Of a stretch of 64,000 bases of DNA, positions 42,869 through 56,288 are shown one piece after another (positions within the stretch are counted from its first letter, which is position 1; every line of letters starts with the position of its first letter). The position numbers were made by a program, and so were the translations under genes. The stretch is from the NCBI RefSeq assembly GCF_004355005.1, contig NZ_SMSJ01000017.1, forward strand, positions 48,865-112,864, read 5' to 3'. The notes beneath the pieces are model-generated. The model made no database searches and was not told the DNA's origin. It was given only the letters and a program-made list of their open reading frames with translations. Source of the DNA: Dankookia rubra. GTDB taxonomy: Bacteria; Pseudomonadota; Alphaproteobacteria; Acetobacterales; Acetobacteraceae.

Positions 42869-43638
42869 AGCGCGGCCCAGGGAAACAGCCAGCGGTTCAG
42901 CGACTTGACCGCGAAATCCGTCACCAGCCCGATCACCCCGATCACCACGATGCCGAAGATCATCTGCCCGGTGTCCAGCAGCCGCTGGCTGTCCATGATC
43001 ATGTGGCCGATGCCGGAGGAGGCGCCGATCAGCTCCGCCACGATCACGTAGGTCCAGGCCCAGCCGAGCACGAGCCGCAGCGTCTCGGCGATCTGCGGCG
43101 CGGCGGCGGGAATCACCACCCGGCGCAGGATGGAGACGGGGCGGGAGCCGAGCGTCGCCGCCGCCTCCACCAGGTCCGGCCGCGTCGCGCCGGCGACCAC
43201 GGCAACCATGATGACCAGCTGGAAGACGCTGCCGATCACGATGACCGAGAGCTTCTGCGCCTCCCCGACGCCGGCCCAGAGGATCAGCAACGGGATGAAG
43301 GCCGAGGCCGGCAGGTAGCGACAGAAGGAGAAGAAGGGCTCGAAGAAGGCCTCGACCGGCTTGAAGGCGCCCATCAGCAGGCCGAGCGGCACCGCCATGA
43401 CGGCGGCGATCAGGAAGCCGCCGACGACGCGGAACACCGTGACGGCGATGTCGCCGAGGAAGCCGTATTCCGTCAGCAGCGACCAGCCGGAGGACAGCGT
43501 CCGTCCCGGCGAGGCCAGGAACAGCGCCGGCACGTGGCCGCCATAGGTGACGAAGGCCCAGGCGCCGAGGAAGACGGCGAAGAACCCGGCGCCGAGCACC
43601 AGGCGGGCGCCGGGCGAGACCGGCTTCAGCGGCTGCAT
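42865..43638 (-). CDS. Nitrate/sulfonate/taurine-type ABC transporter permease
   Basis: 257 residues with six hydrophobic helices and the SsuC/TauC EAA loop (LVEAAATLGSRPVSILRRVV). ALFLASPGRTLSSGWSLLTE, FCRYLPASAFIPLLILWAGV and WAWTYVIVAELIGASSGIGH are characteristic blocks. The start at 43638 gives a normal N-terminus. It lies 47 bases downstream of the receptor gene and overlaps the ATPase gene. Confidence 0.93.
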   Translation of the reverse strand: MQPLKPVSPGARLVLGAGFFAVFLGAWAFVTYGGHVPALFLASPGRTLSSGWSLLTEYGFLGDIAVTVFRVVGGFLIAAVMAVPLGLLMGAFKPVEAFFEPFFSFCRYLPASAFIPLLILWAGVGEAQKLSVIVIGSVFQLVIMVAVVAGATRPDLVEAAATLGSRPVSILRRVVIPAAAPQIAETLRLVLGWAWTYVIVAELIGASSGIGHMIMDSQRLLDTGQMIFGIVVIGVIGLVTDFAVKSLNRWLFPWAAL

Positions 43639-43685
43639 GGTGGACGATCCCAAACGGGTGGATTCACGCCTCGCGGTAATCCGCT

Positions 43686-44636
43686 CTAGGCGACGAAGCG
43701 CGTGTCCAGCAGCTTCGACAGATCGACATCCTGCCGCACCACCCCGGTCTCCCGCTGCACCAGATGCGCCTTCCGCTGGAACTCGGGCAGGCCATTGGCG
43801 ACGTAGTCCTTGTTCTTCGCCGCATCCATCCATTCGATGAAGCCGGCGCTGGCCTTGAAGGCCTCGGCCGACTGGTTCACCCGGCGGCCCATGATCTCGA
43901 AGGACTTCTCGGGCTCGGCCTTGATCATCTCCACCGCATCGTACCAGGACTTCACCACCCGCCTCACCGCTTCGGGGTTGGCGGCGATGAAGGCGGGCTG
44001 GAAGGCCAGCGTGTCGACGATGCAGGGGTAGTCGAGCGTGGTCGCCAGCACCTTCGCCTTGTCGGCGCCGAGGCCGCGCACCGTCGACAGGTAGGGCTCG
44101 TAGGTCGCGCAGGCGTCGAACTGGCCGGCGGCGAAGGCCTGCGCGGCCGGCTGCGGCGCGAGCGTCGCGGTCTGCACGTCCTTCACCGTCATGCCGTTCT
44201 CGCGCAGCATGTAGGCCATCAGGAAATAGGGGGAGGTGCCCGGGCCATCGACCGCGATGGTCTTGCCCTTCAGGTCGGCGAAGCTGCCGATTCCAGGCCG
44301 CGCGCCGATGCCGTCGCCGCCATGGCTGCGGTCCAGCACCAGCACCTGCACCAGCGGGATGGTGCTGGCCCAGAGGATCATGGTGTCGACCGTGGTCACC
44401 ACGCAGTTCAGCGCGCCGGAGGCGAGCGCCAGGTTGCGCTCCCGCTGCGGCACGAATTTGGTCTCGACCTCCACCCCGTTCGCCTTGAACAGCCCGGCCT
44501 GCTCCGCCAGCGTCAGCGGCGCGAAGCCAGTCCAGCCGGACATGCCGATGGTGACCTTGGGCAGGGCCTGGGCGCGCAGGATGGCAGGCAGGGCAAGCGC
44601 GCCGGCGGTGCCGGCGATGAGGCTGCGGCGGAACAT
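43686..44636 (-). CDS. Nitrate/sulfonate/taurine-type ABC substrate-binding protein
   Basis: Periplasmic receptor of 316 residues. Signal peptide MFRRSLIAGTAGALALPAIL ends near RAQA; the mature protein begins PKVTIGMSGWTGFAPLTLAE and has LASGALNCVVTTVDTMILWA, LKGKTIAVDGPGTSPYFLMA and ACATYEPYLSTVRGLG, all typical of the SsuA/TauA/NMT1 fold. The ligand could be a sulfonate, nitrate, or a thiamine precursor; it is not decidable by eye. The start at 44636 is chosen for the signal peptide. Confidence 0.92.
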   Translation of the reverse strand: MFRRSLIAGTAGALALPAILRAQALPKVTIGMSGWTGFAPLTLAEQAGLFKANGVEVETKFVPQRERNLALASGALNCVVTTVDTMILWASTIPLVQVLVLDRSHGGDGIGARPGIGSFADLKGKTIAVDGPGTSPYFLMAYMLRENGMTVKDVQTATLAPQPAAQAFAAGQFDACATYEPYLSTVRGLGADKAKVLATTLDYPCIVDTLAFQPAFIAANPEAVRRVVKSWYDAVEMIKAEPEKSFEIMGRRVNQSAEAFKASAGFIEWMDAAKNKDYVANGLPEFQRKAHLVQRETGVVRQDVDLSKLLDTRFVA

Positions 44637-44779
44637 GGGCTGCGGAGTCTCCGGAGGCATCCAACCGAGCCTATCGGAGCGGGATGGCGGCGCAAGGACC
44701 TTTCGCAGCGCAGCAAGGCGCGGGAGACGACATGCTCCACGGTCCTCTCGTCCACCTTTCGGCACCGCCAATACCCATG

Positions 44780-44848
44780 CGGCGGCACCCGACTCCCAAA
44801 AGGAAAGGGCGGATCTTGGGGAAGCGAGCCTTTTCCTTCCCCGACCTT
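44780..44848. repeat. 69-base dispersed repeat, copy B
   Basis: Second copy of the element at 21547-21615, same length, with identical CGGCGGCACCCGAC left end and CTTTTCC....CCGACCTT right end. It lies in the 220-base gap between the SRPBCC stop and the importer operon start, a non-coding setting, in contrast to copy A. Confidence 0.6.
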
Positions 44849-44856
44849 CCCTTTCG

Positions 44857-45384
44857 TCAGATATCCGGGTTCAGCGTCGCGCTGCTGCCGAAGGGGCGGC
44901 TGTCATGCAGGTCGTCGGCACTGCTGCCATCGCCCTCCTGCCCGGCCGGGCCCTTCTCGCAGGCGGTCTTGATGCTGCCGAGCGTCCGCTCGACGGCGAG
45001 CCGCATGCCATGGTCGACATTGCCGTGTTCGCGTTGCATCCGCTCGGCCACCTCGGGCTTCGGCGTCAGGCTCAGCTTGAGCTCGACCGCCGAGCCGCCG
45101 GTTGCCTCGGTCACCGAGAGCGAGCCGCCGTAGTCCTGCATGGTATGGGAGCCCCAGCGCATCCGCCGCGCCTCGGGCTCGGCCTTCACCCAGCCGTCGT
45201 TGCGGTACTGGTGACCATCGGCCTCGCCCTCCACCGCCACGTCGTCGTGCTGGTCGTGATGCCCCTGCGGGCCGACCCGGGTCACCGTCGGCAGGTAGCG
45301 CGGCATGTTCCTGAGGTCGGCCAGGAAGGCGAAGACCTCGGCCGGGGGCCGTCCGATCTCGATCCGGCCGGTATAGTCGCCCAT
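44857..45384 (-). CDS. SRPBCC (START-like) family protein
   Basis: 175 residues with the lipid-binding helix-grip fold: TGRIEIGRPPAEVFAFLADL, MPRYLPTVTRVG, RRMRWGSHTMQDYGGSLSVT and VDHGMRLAVERTLGSIKTAC as the long C-terminal helix. It is similar in build to polyketide-cyclase-like proteins; the ligand is unknown. The last 25 residues are polar and probably disordered. It is monocistronic, between the importer operon and uvrB. Confidence 0.85.
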   Translation of the reverse strand: MGDYTGRIEIGRPPAEVFAFLADLRNMPRYLPTVTRVGPQGHHDQHDDVAVEGEADGHQYRNDGWVKAEPEARRMRWGSHTMQDYGGSLSVTEATGGSAVELKLSLTPKPEVAERMQREHGNVDHGMRLAVERTLGSIKTACEKGPAGQEGDGSSADDLHDSRPFGSSATLNPDI

Positions 45385-45453
45385 TGGTCGTCTCCCCTCG
45401 GTTCCACGGCCGAACGCAGGGGATGGGCCGGGCGTTCCCGAAACAGGGAGGAG

Positions 45454-47679
<2,226 letters not shown>

Positions 47680-47774
47680 CGTACCCCCTATCTGGGTTCG
47701 CCGGCACCCGGCGTCGAGCGCCGGCCGAAGCGTGGCGGCCATGCTGCCACGGCGGCGCCGGATAGGGGAGAGAC

Positions 47775-47801
47775 GGCGCGGGGGCGGCGAGCCCCCGCGC
47801 C
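47775..47801 (-). terminator. Strong hairpin between the DUF883-like gene and uvrB
   Basis: Perfect 11-base-pair stem GGCGCGGGGGC / GCCCCCGCGCC with a GGCGA loop, six bases after the stop of the minus-strand gene at 47808. On the minus strand it is followed by GTCTCTCCCC, a weak U-containing tail. Confidence 0.65.
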
Positions 47802-47807
47802 CTTCGT

Positions 47808-48182
47808 TCAGCGGCGGCCGCTGCGCAGCACGCTGGTGATGAGCCAGGTCGCCGCGACCGCGACGCCGATCGCCACCAGCGGGCGCGACCGGGTCACGTC
47901 GCGCAGCTGCTCGGCATAGTCGACCGCCATGTCGCGGCCCTGATAGGCGTAGCGGCTGGCCGAACGCCCGGCCTCGGAAGCCGCCGGGCCGAGGCGCTTC
48001 TCGACCAGATCCTCGAGGTCGGACCAGAGCCGCGACAATTCGCCGCGCGCATCCTCGCCCTTGTCGCGCAGCCGCTCGCCGGTGTCACGCAGGCTGCTCC
48101 TGGCGCGGCGGCCGTAATCCTCGGCGTTGTCGCGGGCATCGCGCGCGCCGGAGCGCAGGCTGGAAAAATAACTGTCGGTCAT
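47808..48182 (-). CDS. DUF883/ElaB-YqjD-like membrane-anchored protein
   Basis: 124 residues: a long charged helical, coiled-coil-prone region (about residues 10-90, rich in R/D/E) followed by one C-terminal membrane helix ([20 protein letters not shown]) and a basic end. This is the plan of ElaB/YqjD proteins, which tether ribosomes to the inner membrane in stationary phase in E. coli; homology here is by architecture only. GGAGGACTCG precedes the ATG. Confidence 0.65.
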   Translation of the reverse strand: MTDSYFSSLRSGARDARDNAEDYGRRARSSLRDTGERLRDKGEDARGELSRLWSDLEDLVEKRLGPAASEAGRSASRYAYQGRDMAVDYAEQLRDVTRSRPLVAIGVAVAATWLITSVLRSGRR

Positions 48183-48312
48183 CGAGTCCTCCGTCCCATT
48201 CGGTTCGGCGTCGCTAACGGATCAGGCGCCCCAGGGTTCACCGGCATGGTTACGGCAGGCGGCGGCGGTGCGGCGGATTCACTTCCGGCCGCGATCCGCC
48301 CTAGAAGGCGGC

Positions 48313-49521
48313 ATGTCGGAACCGCAGAAGCAACCCATGGTCGCCGTCCTCGGCGCCGGACCCGCCGGCCTGATGGCAGCGGAGATCGCCGCCCAGGGCG
48401 GGGCGGAGGTCACCGTGCTGGACCGCATGCCCTCCCCGGCCCGCAAGCTGCTGATCGCCGGGCGCGGCGGGCTGAACCTGACGCATTCCGAGCCGCTGCC
48501 GGCCTTCCTGGCCCGCTACGGCACGGCCGAGGCCCGCCTCGCCCCCTTCATCAAGGCTTTCCCGCCCGCCGCGCTGGCCGCCTGGGCCGAGGCGCTGGGC
48601 CAGCCCACCTTCGTCGGCAGTTCCGGCAGGGTCTTCCCCCGCGCGATGAAGGCCTCGCCGCTGCTGCGCGCCTGGCTTGCCCGGCTCGGCGGCCTCAGCG
48701 TCACGCTGCGGCTGCGGCATCGCTGGCTGGGCTGGGAGGACGGGGCGCTCGCCTTCGAGTCCCCGGAAGGCCCGGTGCGGCTGCGCCCCGCGGCGGCGGT
48801 GCTGGCGCTCGGCGGCGCCTCCTGGCCGCGGCTCGGCTCGGACGGCGCCTGGGCCGGTCTGCTGGACGGCGTGGCGCCGCTGCGCCCGGCCAATTGCGGC
48901 TTCCGCATCGCCTGGTCCGACCACCTCCGCGCGCGCTTCGCCGGCACGCCGCTGAAGCGCATCGCCCTCTCCTTCGGCGGCAGGACGGTGCGGGGCGAGG
49001 CGGTACTGACCGCGGCGGGGATCGAGGGCGGCGCGGTCTATGCGCTGTCCGGCGCCCTGCGGGAGGAGATTGCGGCGGGTGGGCCGGCGACCCTGTCGCT
49101 CGACCTGCGGCCGGACATGAACCCCGCGGCGCTGGCCGCCCGGCTGGACGGGCCGCGTGGCGGGATGTCGCTCGCCAACCACCTGCGCCGCGCCGGCCTG
49201 CCGCCGGTGGCGACCGGCCTGGTGCAGGAGGCGCTGCATGCCGGCGCCACCGCGCCGCTCTCCCGCCTGGTCAAGGCGCTGCCGCTGGTCCTGACCGCGC
49301 CGATGGGGCTCGACCGCGCCATCTCCTCGGCCGGCGGGCTGGGATGGGACGAGGTGGACGAGCGCCTGATGCTGCGCCGCCGCCCCGGCGTCTTCGCCTG
49401 CGGCGAGATGCTGGACTGGGAGGCGCCGACCGGCGGCTACCTGCTGCAGGCCTGCTTCAGTACCGGCCTCGCCGCCGGCCGCGCGGCGCTGGACTGGGCT
49501 CGCGGCCAGCCGGCCGGCTGA
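48313..49521 (+). CDS. HI0933-like NAD(P)/FAD-dependent flavoprotein
   Basis: 402 residues. The FAD Rossmann motif VLGAGPAGLMAAEIAAQGGA is at about residues 12-31; RKLLIAGRGGLNLTHSE is the family signature. PAAAVLALGGASWPRLGSDG and the C-terminal GVFACGEMLDWEAPTGGYLL complete the FAD site. It belongs to the BaiN/HI0933 group (PP_4765-type flavoproteins), whose substrates are mostly unknown. The ATG at 48313 follows GAAGGCGG. It converges on proB. Confidence 0.88.
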   Translation: MSEPQKQPMVAVLGAGPAGLMAAEIAAQGGAEVTVLDRMPSPARKLLIAGRGGLNLTHSEPLPAFLARYGTAEARLAPFIKAFPPAALAAWAEALGQPTFVGSSGRVFPRAMKASPLLRAWLARLGGLSVTLRLRHRWLGWEDGALAFESPEGPVRLRPAAAVLALGGASWPRLGSDGAWAGLLDGVAPLRPANCGFRIAWSDHLRARFAGTPLKRIALSFGGRTVRGEAVLTAAGIEGGAVYALSGALREEIAAGGPATLSLDLRPDMNPAALAARLDGPRGGMSLANHLRRAGLPPVATGLVQEALHAGATAPLSRLVKALPLVLTAPMGLDRAISSAGGLGWDEVDERLMLRRRPGVFACGEMLDWEAPTGGYLLQACFSTGLAAGRAALDWARGQPAG

Positions 49522-49573
49522 GCCGGACGCCGGCGGTGTCCAGGGTCGCGTCACGCATCCGGACGGCCCTGCG

Positions 49574-50731
49574 CTACGGCATCAGCACCAGGTCGTCGCG
49601 GTGGACGATCTCGTCGCGCCCGCGCCAGCCGAGGATCTTCTCCAGCTCTTCGCTGCGATGGCCGGCGATCTGCCGGGCATCCTCCATGTCGTAGGCCGCA
49701 AGGCCGCGGGCCAGTTCGCGCCCCGCCTCGTCCCGCACGCTGACCGGGTCGCCGCGGTGGAAGCTGCCCTCCACCGCGCGGACGCCGGCCGGCAGCAGCG
49801 ACGAACCGCGGGCCAGGGCGCGGGCCGCGCCGGCATCCACCACCAGGCTGCCGAGCGGCGCGAGGGATCCGGCGATCCAGCGCTTGCGGGAGGAGCGGCC
49901 CTCCGGCGAGGCGAGAAACCAGGTGCAGCGCGCCCCCTGCTCGATCGCCCGCAGCGGATTGTCGCGCTGGCCGAGGGCGATCGCCATGGCGCAGCCGGCC
50001 CCCGTTGCGATCCGCGCGGCGATCAGCTTGGTGCGCATCCCGCCGGAGGAATAGCCGGGCGGCGGGTCGCCCCCCATGGCCATGATCTCGTCGGTGATGC
50101 GCTCGACCACCGGCAGGTGCGCCGCGTCCGGGTCGCGCCGCGGGTCGGCGGTATAGAGCCCGTCGATGTCCGACAGCAGGATCAGCGCGTCGGCGCCGGT
50201 CATCTCGGCGACCCGGGCGGCCAGCCGGTCATTGTCGCCGAAGCGAATCTCGGCGGTGGCGACGGTGTCGTTCTCGTTGATGACGGGGATGCAGCCGAGT
50301 TCGAGCAGGGTGCCGAGCGTCGCCCGGGCGTTCAGGTAGCGCCGACGGTCCTCGCTGTCCTCGAGCGTGAGCAGGAGTTGCGCGGCCGGCAGCCCCTGGG
50401 CCGAGAGCGCATCCGCCCAGGCGCCGGCCAGGCGGATCTGCCCGACCGCGGCAGCGGCCTGCTTCTCCTCCAGCTTCAGCTTCTTCCGCGTCAGGCCGAG
50501 CGCGCGGCGCGCCAGCGCGATGGCGCCGGAGGAAACCAGGATGACCTCGGTCCCCCGCGCGCGCAGGGCCGCGACATCGGCGGCGACGCCGGCCAGCCAG
50601 GCGGCGCGCGGCGCCGCGGTCTTCTCCTCCACCACCAGGGCGGAGCCGATCTTCACCACCACGCGCCGCGCGCCAGCCAGAGCGGGGATGGTCGGCGCCG
50701 TGTCGTCCAGGGATTGCATGGTCGGGCGCAT
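49574..50731 (-). CDS. proB: Glutamate 5-kinase with PUA domain
   Basis: First enzyme of proline synthesis, 385 residues. The amino-acid kinase domain ([85 protein letters not shown]) is followed by a C-terminal PUA domain at about residues 290-375. Starts at 50731 or 50719 are possible. In many alphaproteobacteria proB follows obgE directly; here a glycanase gene and two terminators separate them. Confidence 0.95.
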   Translation of the reverse strand: MRPTMQSLDDTAPTIPALAGARRVVVKIGSALVVEEKTAAPRAAWLAGVAADVAALRARGTEVILVSSGAIALARRALGLTRKKLKLEEKQAAAAVGQIRLAGAWADALSAQGLPAAQLLLTLEDSEDRRRYLNARATLGTLLELGCIPVINENDTVATAEIRFGDNDRLAARVAEMTGADALILLSDIDGLYTADPRRDPDAAHLPVVERITDEIMAMGGDPPPGYSSGGMRTKLIAARIATGAGCAMAIALGQRDNPLRAIEQGARCTWFLASPEGRSSRKRWIAGSLAPLGSLVVDAGAARALARGSSLLPAGVRAVEGSFHRGDPVSVRDEAGRELARGLAAYDMEDARQIAGHRSEELEKILGWRGRDEIVHRDDLVLMP

Positions 50732-50753
50732 AGCATAGGCCACGCGCACAGGG

Positions 50754-50781
50754 AAAAGGGCGCCCCCTTGCGGGGACGCCC
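50754..50781 (-). terminator. Intrinsic terminator of the glycanase gene
   Basis: Stem GGGCGCCCCC (50758-50767) / GGGGACGCCC (50772-50781) with one mismatch and a TTGC loop; on the minus strand it is followed by four U (50754-50757). It lies 21 bases after the glycanase stop and just upstream of proB. Confidence 0.8.
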
Positions 50782-50802
50782 CTCCCGGTCGTCGGCGATC
50801 GG

Positions 50803-52758
50803 TCAGGCGAAGAGCATGTCAGCCGCCGCCAGCTTGGTGGCATGCGCCAGGAAGACGCTGTCGCCGGCCGTGTCGTAGGTGACCAGCAGGCCGGAGACGC
50901 CGCCCTCGGTCGCCGTCTTGGTATGGATATCGGCGCTGGTCAGGCCGGTGAACTTCAGCTTGTCGGTGCCGGCGGTGAAGTCCTGGATCACCGCATGGCC
51001 GTCATGGGCGTTGAAGACGAAGGTGTCCTTGCCCGCCCCGCCGGTGAAGTTGCCCATCCCGGTGCCGGCGATGAACTGGTCGCTGCCGCCGCCGCCAACC
51101 GCGGTCGCCGCCCCGCTGCCGGCATGCAGCACCAGCTTCGCCATGCCCTCGACCGTGACGCTGTCCTTGCCCGAGCCGAAGGTGACGTCGGCGACCGAAT
51201 AGCGACCGTCATAGCTGCCGTTGTAGAGGCTACCGTTGTCGGTGCGGTCATAATCGGCGAGCGAGGAAAGCCCGGCCGCGGTCACCTTGACGACGTCGTC
51301 GCCGGCACCCGTCTTGATGGCCATGGTATTGGCGGTGGCGCCGCTGGCATTGCTGTGCGCCACCCAGGTCAGGTGGTCGCTGCCGTCGCCGAGCGTCACC
51401 GCGCCGCGCTTGGCGCTGACCAGCATGACGTCGAGCGCCTGGCTGCCCGCTGCATGGAGGTCGATATCGGCCCGCACGAAGTTGTCGAAGGCGAGCTTGC
51501 TGGCGAAGCCCGCCGTCCACGACGTTGGCGCCATCAGCACCGCCGGGGTGTCGTTCCAGGCGCCGGTGGCCCCGAAGGTGTGGTAGTCGGCGCCGTCGAA
51601 GGTGGTGTGGCCTTCCCAGGCGGTCTTCCCGTAGTTGGGCGCGAAGCCGAACTTCGCCGCAGGCGCGGCGTCGCCGGCCGTGGTGCTGGCACCGCCGTCG
51701 ACGACGGCGGCCTTGGTGAAGCCGAAATCGACCCCGCCATTGGATTTGAGGTCGGCCGTGCCGGCCGCGAGCGCGGTGCCGTTGAAGCTGATGCCGTCGA
51801 CATGCAGGTTGCGGTCGGCCGAGGCGCTGCCGCCATAGGCGTCATTGACGAAGGTGACCGTCAGCTTATGCGCGCCGGCGGCGAAGTTGCCCTTCACGGT
51901 GATGCTGTCGTCGCCGGCACCGTGGCTGGCGCCCGCGGTCAGGGTGCCGCCGATCTGCTTGCCGTCGACCGCGATCGTGTACTGCGCGCTGCCCTGCCAA
52001 GCATCCTGGGAAATCTTCAGCACGAGGCTGTCGGCGCCGGAGCCGATGGTCTGGGTGATGATGGGATTGACGGGGTCGCCCGGGTCCGTGACCGTGCCGC
52101 CATCGTAGCTGGAGTTCGGCACGGCGTATTTCACGTCGTACAGGGTGATGGTGTTGTCGTAGCCGCTGCCGTGCTGGGCATCCGTCGACCACCAGGTCTG
52201 CATGCCGATGCCCGGGGCCGAATTCTCGCCACCATGGGCGTAATCGGCCGGCACGTGCTCGGTGGTCGTCCACATCTCGACGCCGTCGACATAGCCGGTC
52301 AGCCGGCCGGCCTCCCAGTTCAGGGAATAGGTGTGGGTCTGCTTTACGTCGATGCCGTCCATGTAATAGGACTGGAACTGGTTCGACCCGTCAGCACCCT
52401 TCCAGTGGATGGTCGAGTACGGGGTGCCGCCCGGCAGCAGTTCGACGAGGTCGAGTTCCGGGCCCGGCCACACGTCGGTGCCCGGCCAAAGCAGCGCGTA
52501 GGGACCCGGCGCATCGCCCTGGCCCATCGAGAGGGTGAAGCTGTAGAGGCCGTAGCCATAGCCGGAATCGGCTGGCCCCCAAGGCGGAACCATGGCGCCG
52601 GAGTCCTGGTTGTCCGGCGTGCTGCTGATCGTGATCTGGCCGGCAACGCTGGTGTCGAGCCCGGGCCCCCAGGTGCGGGTGAGCATGCCCGTCCCGCCGT
52701 TGTCGAAGCTTTCATCCCAGACGGTGGTGTACTGAGTCAGGTCGAGGGTAGCGGCCAT
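50803..52758 (-). CDS. Secreted GH16 glycanase with CBM60-like module and RTX-like C-terminus
   Basis: 651 residues. Residues about 10-230 are a GH16 beta-jelly-roll with the catalytic motif E-L-D-L-V-E (Glu101, Asp103, Glu106) and [20 protein letters not shown]. Residues about 235-335 ([40 protein letters not shown]) match calcium-dependent xylan-binding-type modules (CBM60-like). The rest is a Gly/Asp/Ala-rich beta-roll with [20 protein letters not shown] and [11 protein letters not shown], as in proteins exported by type I systems. There is no N-terminal signal peptide. Likely substrates are beta-1,3- or beta-1,4-linked glucans or galactans, possibly self-made exopolysaccharide. It has its own terminator and upstream region. 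Confidence 0.85.
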   Translation of the reverse strand: MAATLDLTQYTTVWDESFDNGGTGMLTRTWGPGLDTSVAGQITISSTPDNQDSGAMVPPWGPADSGYGYGLYSFTLSMGQGDAPGPYALLWPGTDVWPGPELDLVELLPGGTPYSTIHWKGADGSNQFQSYYMDGIDVKQTHTYSLNWEAGRLTGYVDGVEMWTTTEHVPADYAHGGENSAPGIGMQTWWSTDAQHGSGYDNTITLYDVKYAVPNSSYDGGTVTDPGDPVNPIITQTIGSGADSLVLKISQDAWQGSAQYTIAVDGKQIGGTLTAGASHGAGDDSITVKGNFAAGAHKLTVTFVNDAYGGSASADRNLHVDGISFNGTALAAGTADLKSNGGVDFGFTKAAVVDGGASTTAGDAAPAAKFGFAPNYGKTAWEGHTTFDGADYHTFGATGAWNDTPAVLMAPTSWTAGFASKLAFDNFVRADIDLHAAGSQALDVMLVSAKRGAVTLGDGSDHLTWVAHSNASGATANTMAIKTGAGDDVVKVTAAGLSSLADYDRTDNGSLYNGSYDGRYSVADVTFGSGKDSVTVEGMAKLVLHAGSGAATAVGGGGSDQFIAGTGMGNFTGGAGKDTFVFNAHDGHAVIQDFTAGTDKLKFTGLTSADIHTKTATEGGVSGLLVTYDTAGDSVFLAHATKLAAADMLFA

Positions 52759-53203
52759 GATCAGGCTTCCTGCGTTGCTTTGGGGGCGGCAGGCCTTGGT
52801 CACCGGCACCGTTGCTTGCGGGATTTCTTGCCCCGAAAAACAACCTATGGTTGAGGCTTCGGACGCGCTTGTCCTGCGGCCACCCGGACGACCTAAGGCT
52901 TGTTCCCCACAGTTACGTGAAGCACGGAAAAGTGATTGTTCGTGCCGGAACACGATATGTCGGATTCAACCTACACGCGCAATCGCGTAACTGTGATTCT
53001 CCGATCACGTTTTTTGTTCGCTTTTAGAATGAAGACCGTGCCCATTCGGCACCGGACATACCGAACCCGATGCGGATTCAGCGGCTTGGAGTTGTGCTCC
53101 AGCGGGATCGTTGCGGTGCAGGGCTCAGCGTCAGGGCATCCGGGATGTCACATCCGGCGGAGGCTGCGGGTGGGCAGCCGCAGCTAGGCCGGCCCGAAGA
53201 TGC
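52759..53203. promoter_or_regulatory. Upstream region of the glycanase with two palindromes
   Basis: A 445-base gap of clearly lower GC than its surroundings between about 52830 and 53060. It contains TGTTC-N6-GAACA (52937-52952) and GTGAT-N6-ATCAC (52993-53008), the latter followed by GTTTTTTG. Both look like dimeric regulator sites. GCAGGAAG precedes the glycanase ATG. No gene is seen. Confidence 0.45.
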
Positions 53204-53235
53204 AAAACGCCCGGGGCCTTGCGACCCCGGGCGTT
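53204..53235 (-). terminator. Intrinsic terminator downstream of obgE
   Basis: Perfect 11-base-pair stem AACGCCCGGGG / CCCCGGGCGTT with loop CCTTGCGA, and four U on the minus strand (53204-53207). It ends the rplU-rpmA-obgE transcript about 66 bases after obgE. Confidence 0.85.
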
Positions 53236-53301
53236 CCGATCCTGCCGATGACTGGTCGAGAATTCTCGGCCCGGGCGCCATCCGCCTGGGCGAGACGCCG
53301 A

Positions 53302-54459
<1,158 letters not shown>

Positions 54460-54729
54460 TTACTCGGCCGCCTGGGCGATCGGCTCGACCGAGACATGCA
54501 CGCGGCCTTCGGCCCGGCGGGTGAACTTCACCCGGCCGTCGATGGCGGCGTGCAGCGAGTGGGTGCGGCCGACATAGACATGCGGGCCGGCCATCATCTT
54601 GGTGCCCCGCTGGGTCACGATGATGTTGCCGGCGCTGACCGCCTGGCCGCCGAACAGCTTCACGCCGAGGCGCTTGCCGGCGCTGTCGCGCCCGTTGCGG
54701 GAGGAACCGCCAGCCTTCTTGTGTGCCAT
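54460..54729 (-). CDS. rpmA: 50S ribosomal protein L27
   Basis: 89 residues: [60 protein letters not shown]. The N-terminus reaches the peptidyl-transferase centre. It is 13 bases downstream of rplU. Confidence 0.98.
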   Translation of the reverse strand: MAHKKAGGSSRNGRDSAGKRLGVKLFGGQAVSAGNIIVTQRGTKMMAGPHVYVGRTHSLHAAIDGRVKFTRRAEGRVHVSVEPIAQAAE

Positions 54730-54742
54730 CTGTCGATCTCCT

Positions 54743-55060
54743 TCAGGCGGCCGCGATGTCGCCGATGCGCAGGGTGGTCAGGTCCTGGCGGTGGCCGCGC
54801 TTGCGGCGGCTGTTCTGCCGGCGGCGTTTCTTGAGAATGAGGATCTTCGGGCCGCGGGTCTGCTCGACCACGGTCGCGGTGACGCTGGCGCCCGGGACGG
54901 TCGGGGCGCCGATGGTCAGGCCGGCATCGGTGCCGAGCGCGAGCACGTCATGAAAGGTGATGGTGGCACCGGGCTCGGCTTCCAGCTTCTCGACCGTCAG
55001 GACGGCGTTCGGCGTTACCCGGTACTGCTTTCCGCCGGTGCGGATCACTGCGAAGGTCAT
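54743..55060 (-). CDS. rplU: 50S ribosomal protein L21
   Basis: 105 residues starting [20 protein letters not shown] with the conserved [20 protein letters not shown] rRNA-binding tail region. The ATG at 55060 is fixed by the family N-terminus; longer readings are upstream leader. It is the first gene of the rplU-rpmA-obgE cluster, with a consensus-like promoter 120-150 bases upstream, leaving a leader long enough for autoregulation. Confidence 0.98.
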   Translation of the reverse strand: MTFAVIRTGGKQYRVTPNAVLTVEKLEAEPGATITFHDVLALGTDAGLTIGAPTVPGASVTATVVEQTRGPKILILKKRRRQNSRRKRGHRQDLTTLRIGDIAAA

Positions 55061-55183
55061 CGTGCGGCCCCACCTGGTCGTGCCAGGATTGCGTGCCGAG
55101 GCGGCACCGCCCCGGAAGAGTTCTGTGGAAGTATCGGCCATAGAAGGCCGCCGGCGACGCCGGGGCGCCGTCGGGAGGCGGGG

Positions 55184-55213
55184 CTTATAGCGGGGGCCTG
55201 CCAGCGGCGTCAA
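55184..55213 (-). promoter_or_regulatory. Sigma-70-type promoter of rplU-rpmA
   Basis: On the minus strand a TTGACG -35 (55208-55213) and TATAAG -10 (55184-55189) are separated by 18 bases. This is the best promoter match in the window and points at rplU. Confidence 0.75.
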
Positions 55214-55264
55214 CGGCAGGATGCGCTTCGATCGCGGATCCGGCCGCGGTCAGCAGCAAGGGCG

Positions 55265-55294
55265 TTGCGCGGCGGCGCGGCTGCCCTTATAGCG
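55265..55294 (+). promoter_or_regulatory. Promoter of tRNA-Ser
   Basis: TTGCGC (55265-55270) and TATAGC (55289-55294) with 18-base spacing; the mature tRNA begins 13 bases downstream of the -10 element. Confidence 0.6.
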
Positions 55295-55306
55295 CGGTCC
55301 GGCCAC

Positions 55307-55660
<354 letters not shown>

Positions 55661-56288
55661 TGCCCCACCAGCACGACCCGTGCACGTTCGGAGCCGGTGA
55701 TCTCGCCCTCGATCGCCTCGCGTCGTGCCGGCAGTGGCCGGCATCATTCGCGGCGTTGTCGGTCAGTAAGCTGGCAACGATCGCAGCGGGGCCCGCGTCC
55801 AGGGCAAGGTGCAGCTTGCGTCAGGACCGGCACCTCCCGCCGTGCTTCGCCTCAACCCACTCGCCCTGGCCAAGCAGCTTCAGCTCCGCGCTGTTGATCA
55901 CCGGAAGCAGCAAGCCGTTCGGAACCGTCGTGGGCTACCGCTCGGCGAAGCTGCGGCTGCGCCGCCTTGAAGCCTGCAGTCTGGAACGCGCCGCGCCTGC
56001 CCAAGCAGCCGCAGCACGCCCGTGACAAAACCATCGGACTGGCGCAGGGCGAGGTGGAATACGAGCCGCAGCATCAGCACCGACTGGATCGCCGCATCCG
56101 GGCACCAGGGCCTGGCCGCCCGGCGTGCTCCGCCGCGGTGCCTGCCATGCGGCCACCGCAGCTTCAGCAAGCCGGAGCGTCGGTTCACCTCGCCGCCTCG
56201 GGCCGGTCTCGTAGGCCGACCACTTCTGGACCCGGCGGCGCACCTTCGGGATGCGATGGCGGCGGGCCGCGTTGTGCTGGAGGGACAT
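55661..56288 (-). pseudogene. Decayed IS5-family transposase
   Basis: On the reverse strand the start MSLQHNAARRHRIPKVRRRV, WSAYETGPRRRG and AWQAPRRSTPGGQA match IS5-type transposases of Acetobacteraceae. The reading then shifts to a second frame (AIQSVLMLRLVFHLALRQSD, GFVTGVLRLLG) and a third (AELKLLGQGEWVEAKHGGR, RKLHLALDAG, IVASLLTDNAANDAGH) with an in-frame stop between. The second catalytic Asp/Glu half is missing. The element is clearly non-functional. GATTCCCCGAATC-like sequence at about 56330-56342 may be its outer end. Confidence 0.8.

Noticed and set aside
50842-52854. 670-codon plus-strand frame opposite the glycanase
   Set aside because: Low-complexity Val/Ala/Gly/Asp antisense of a repeat-rich gene; no signal, no motifs.
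52992-53009. CRP/FNR site TGTGA...TCAC upstream of the glycanase
   Set aside because: Spacing between TGTGA and TCAC is eight rather than six bases, so it is listed only as a generic palindrome.
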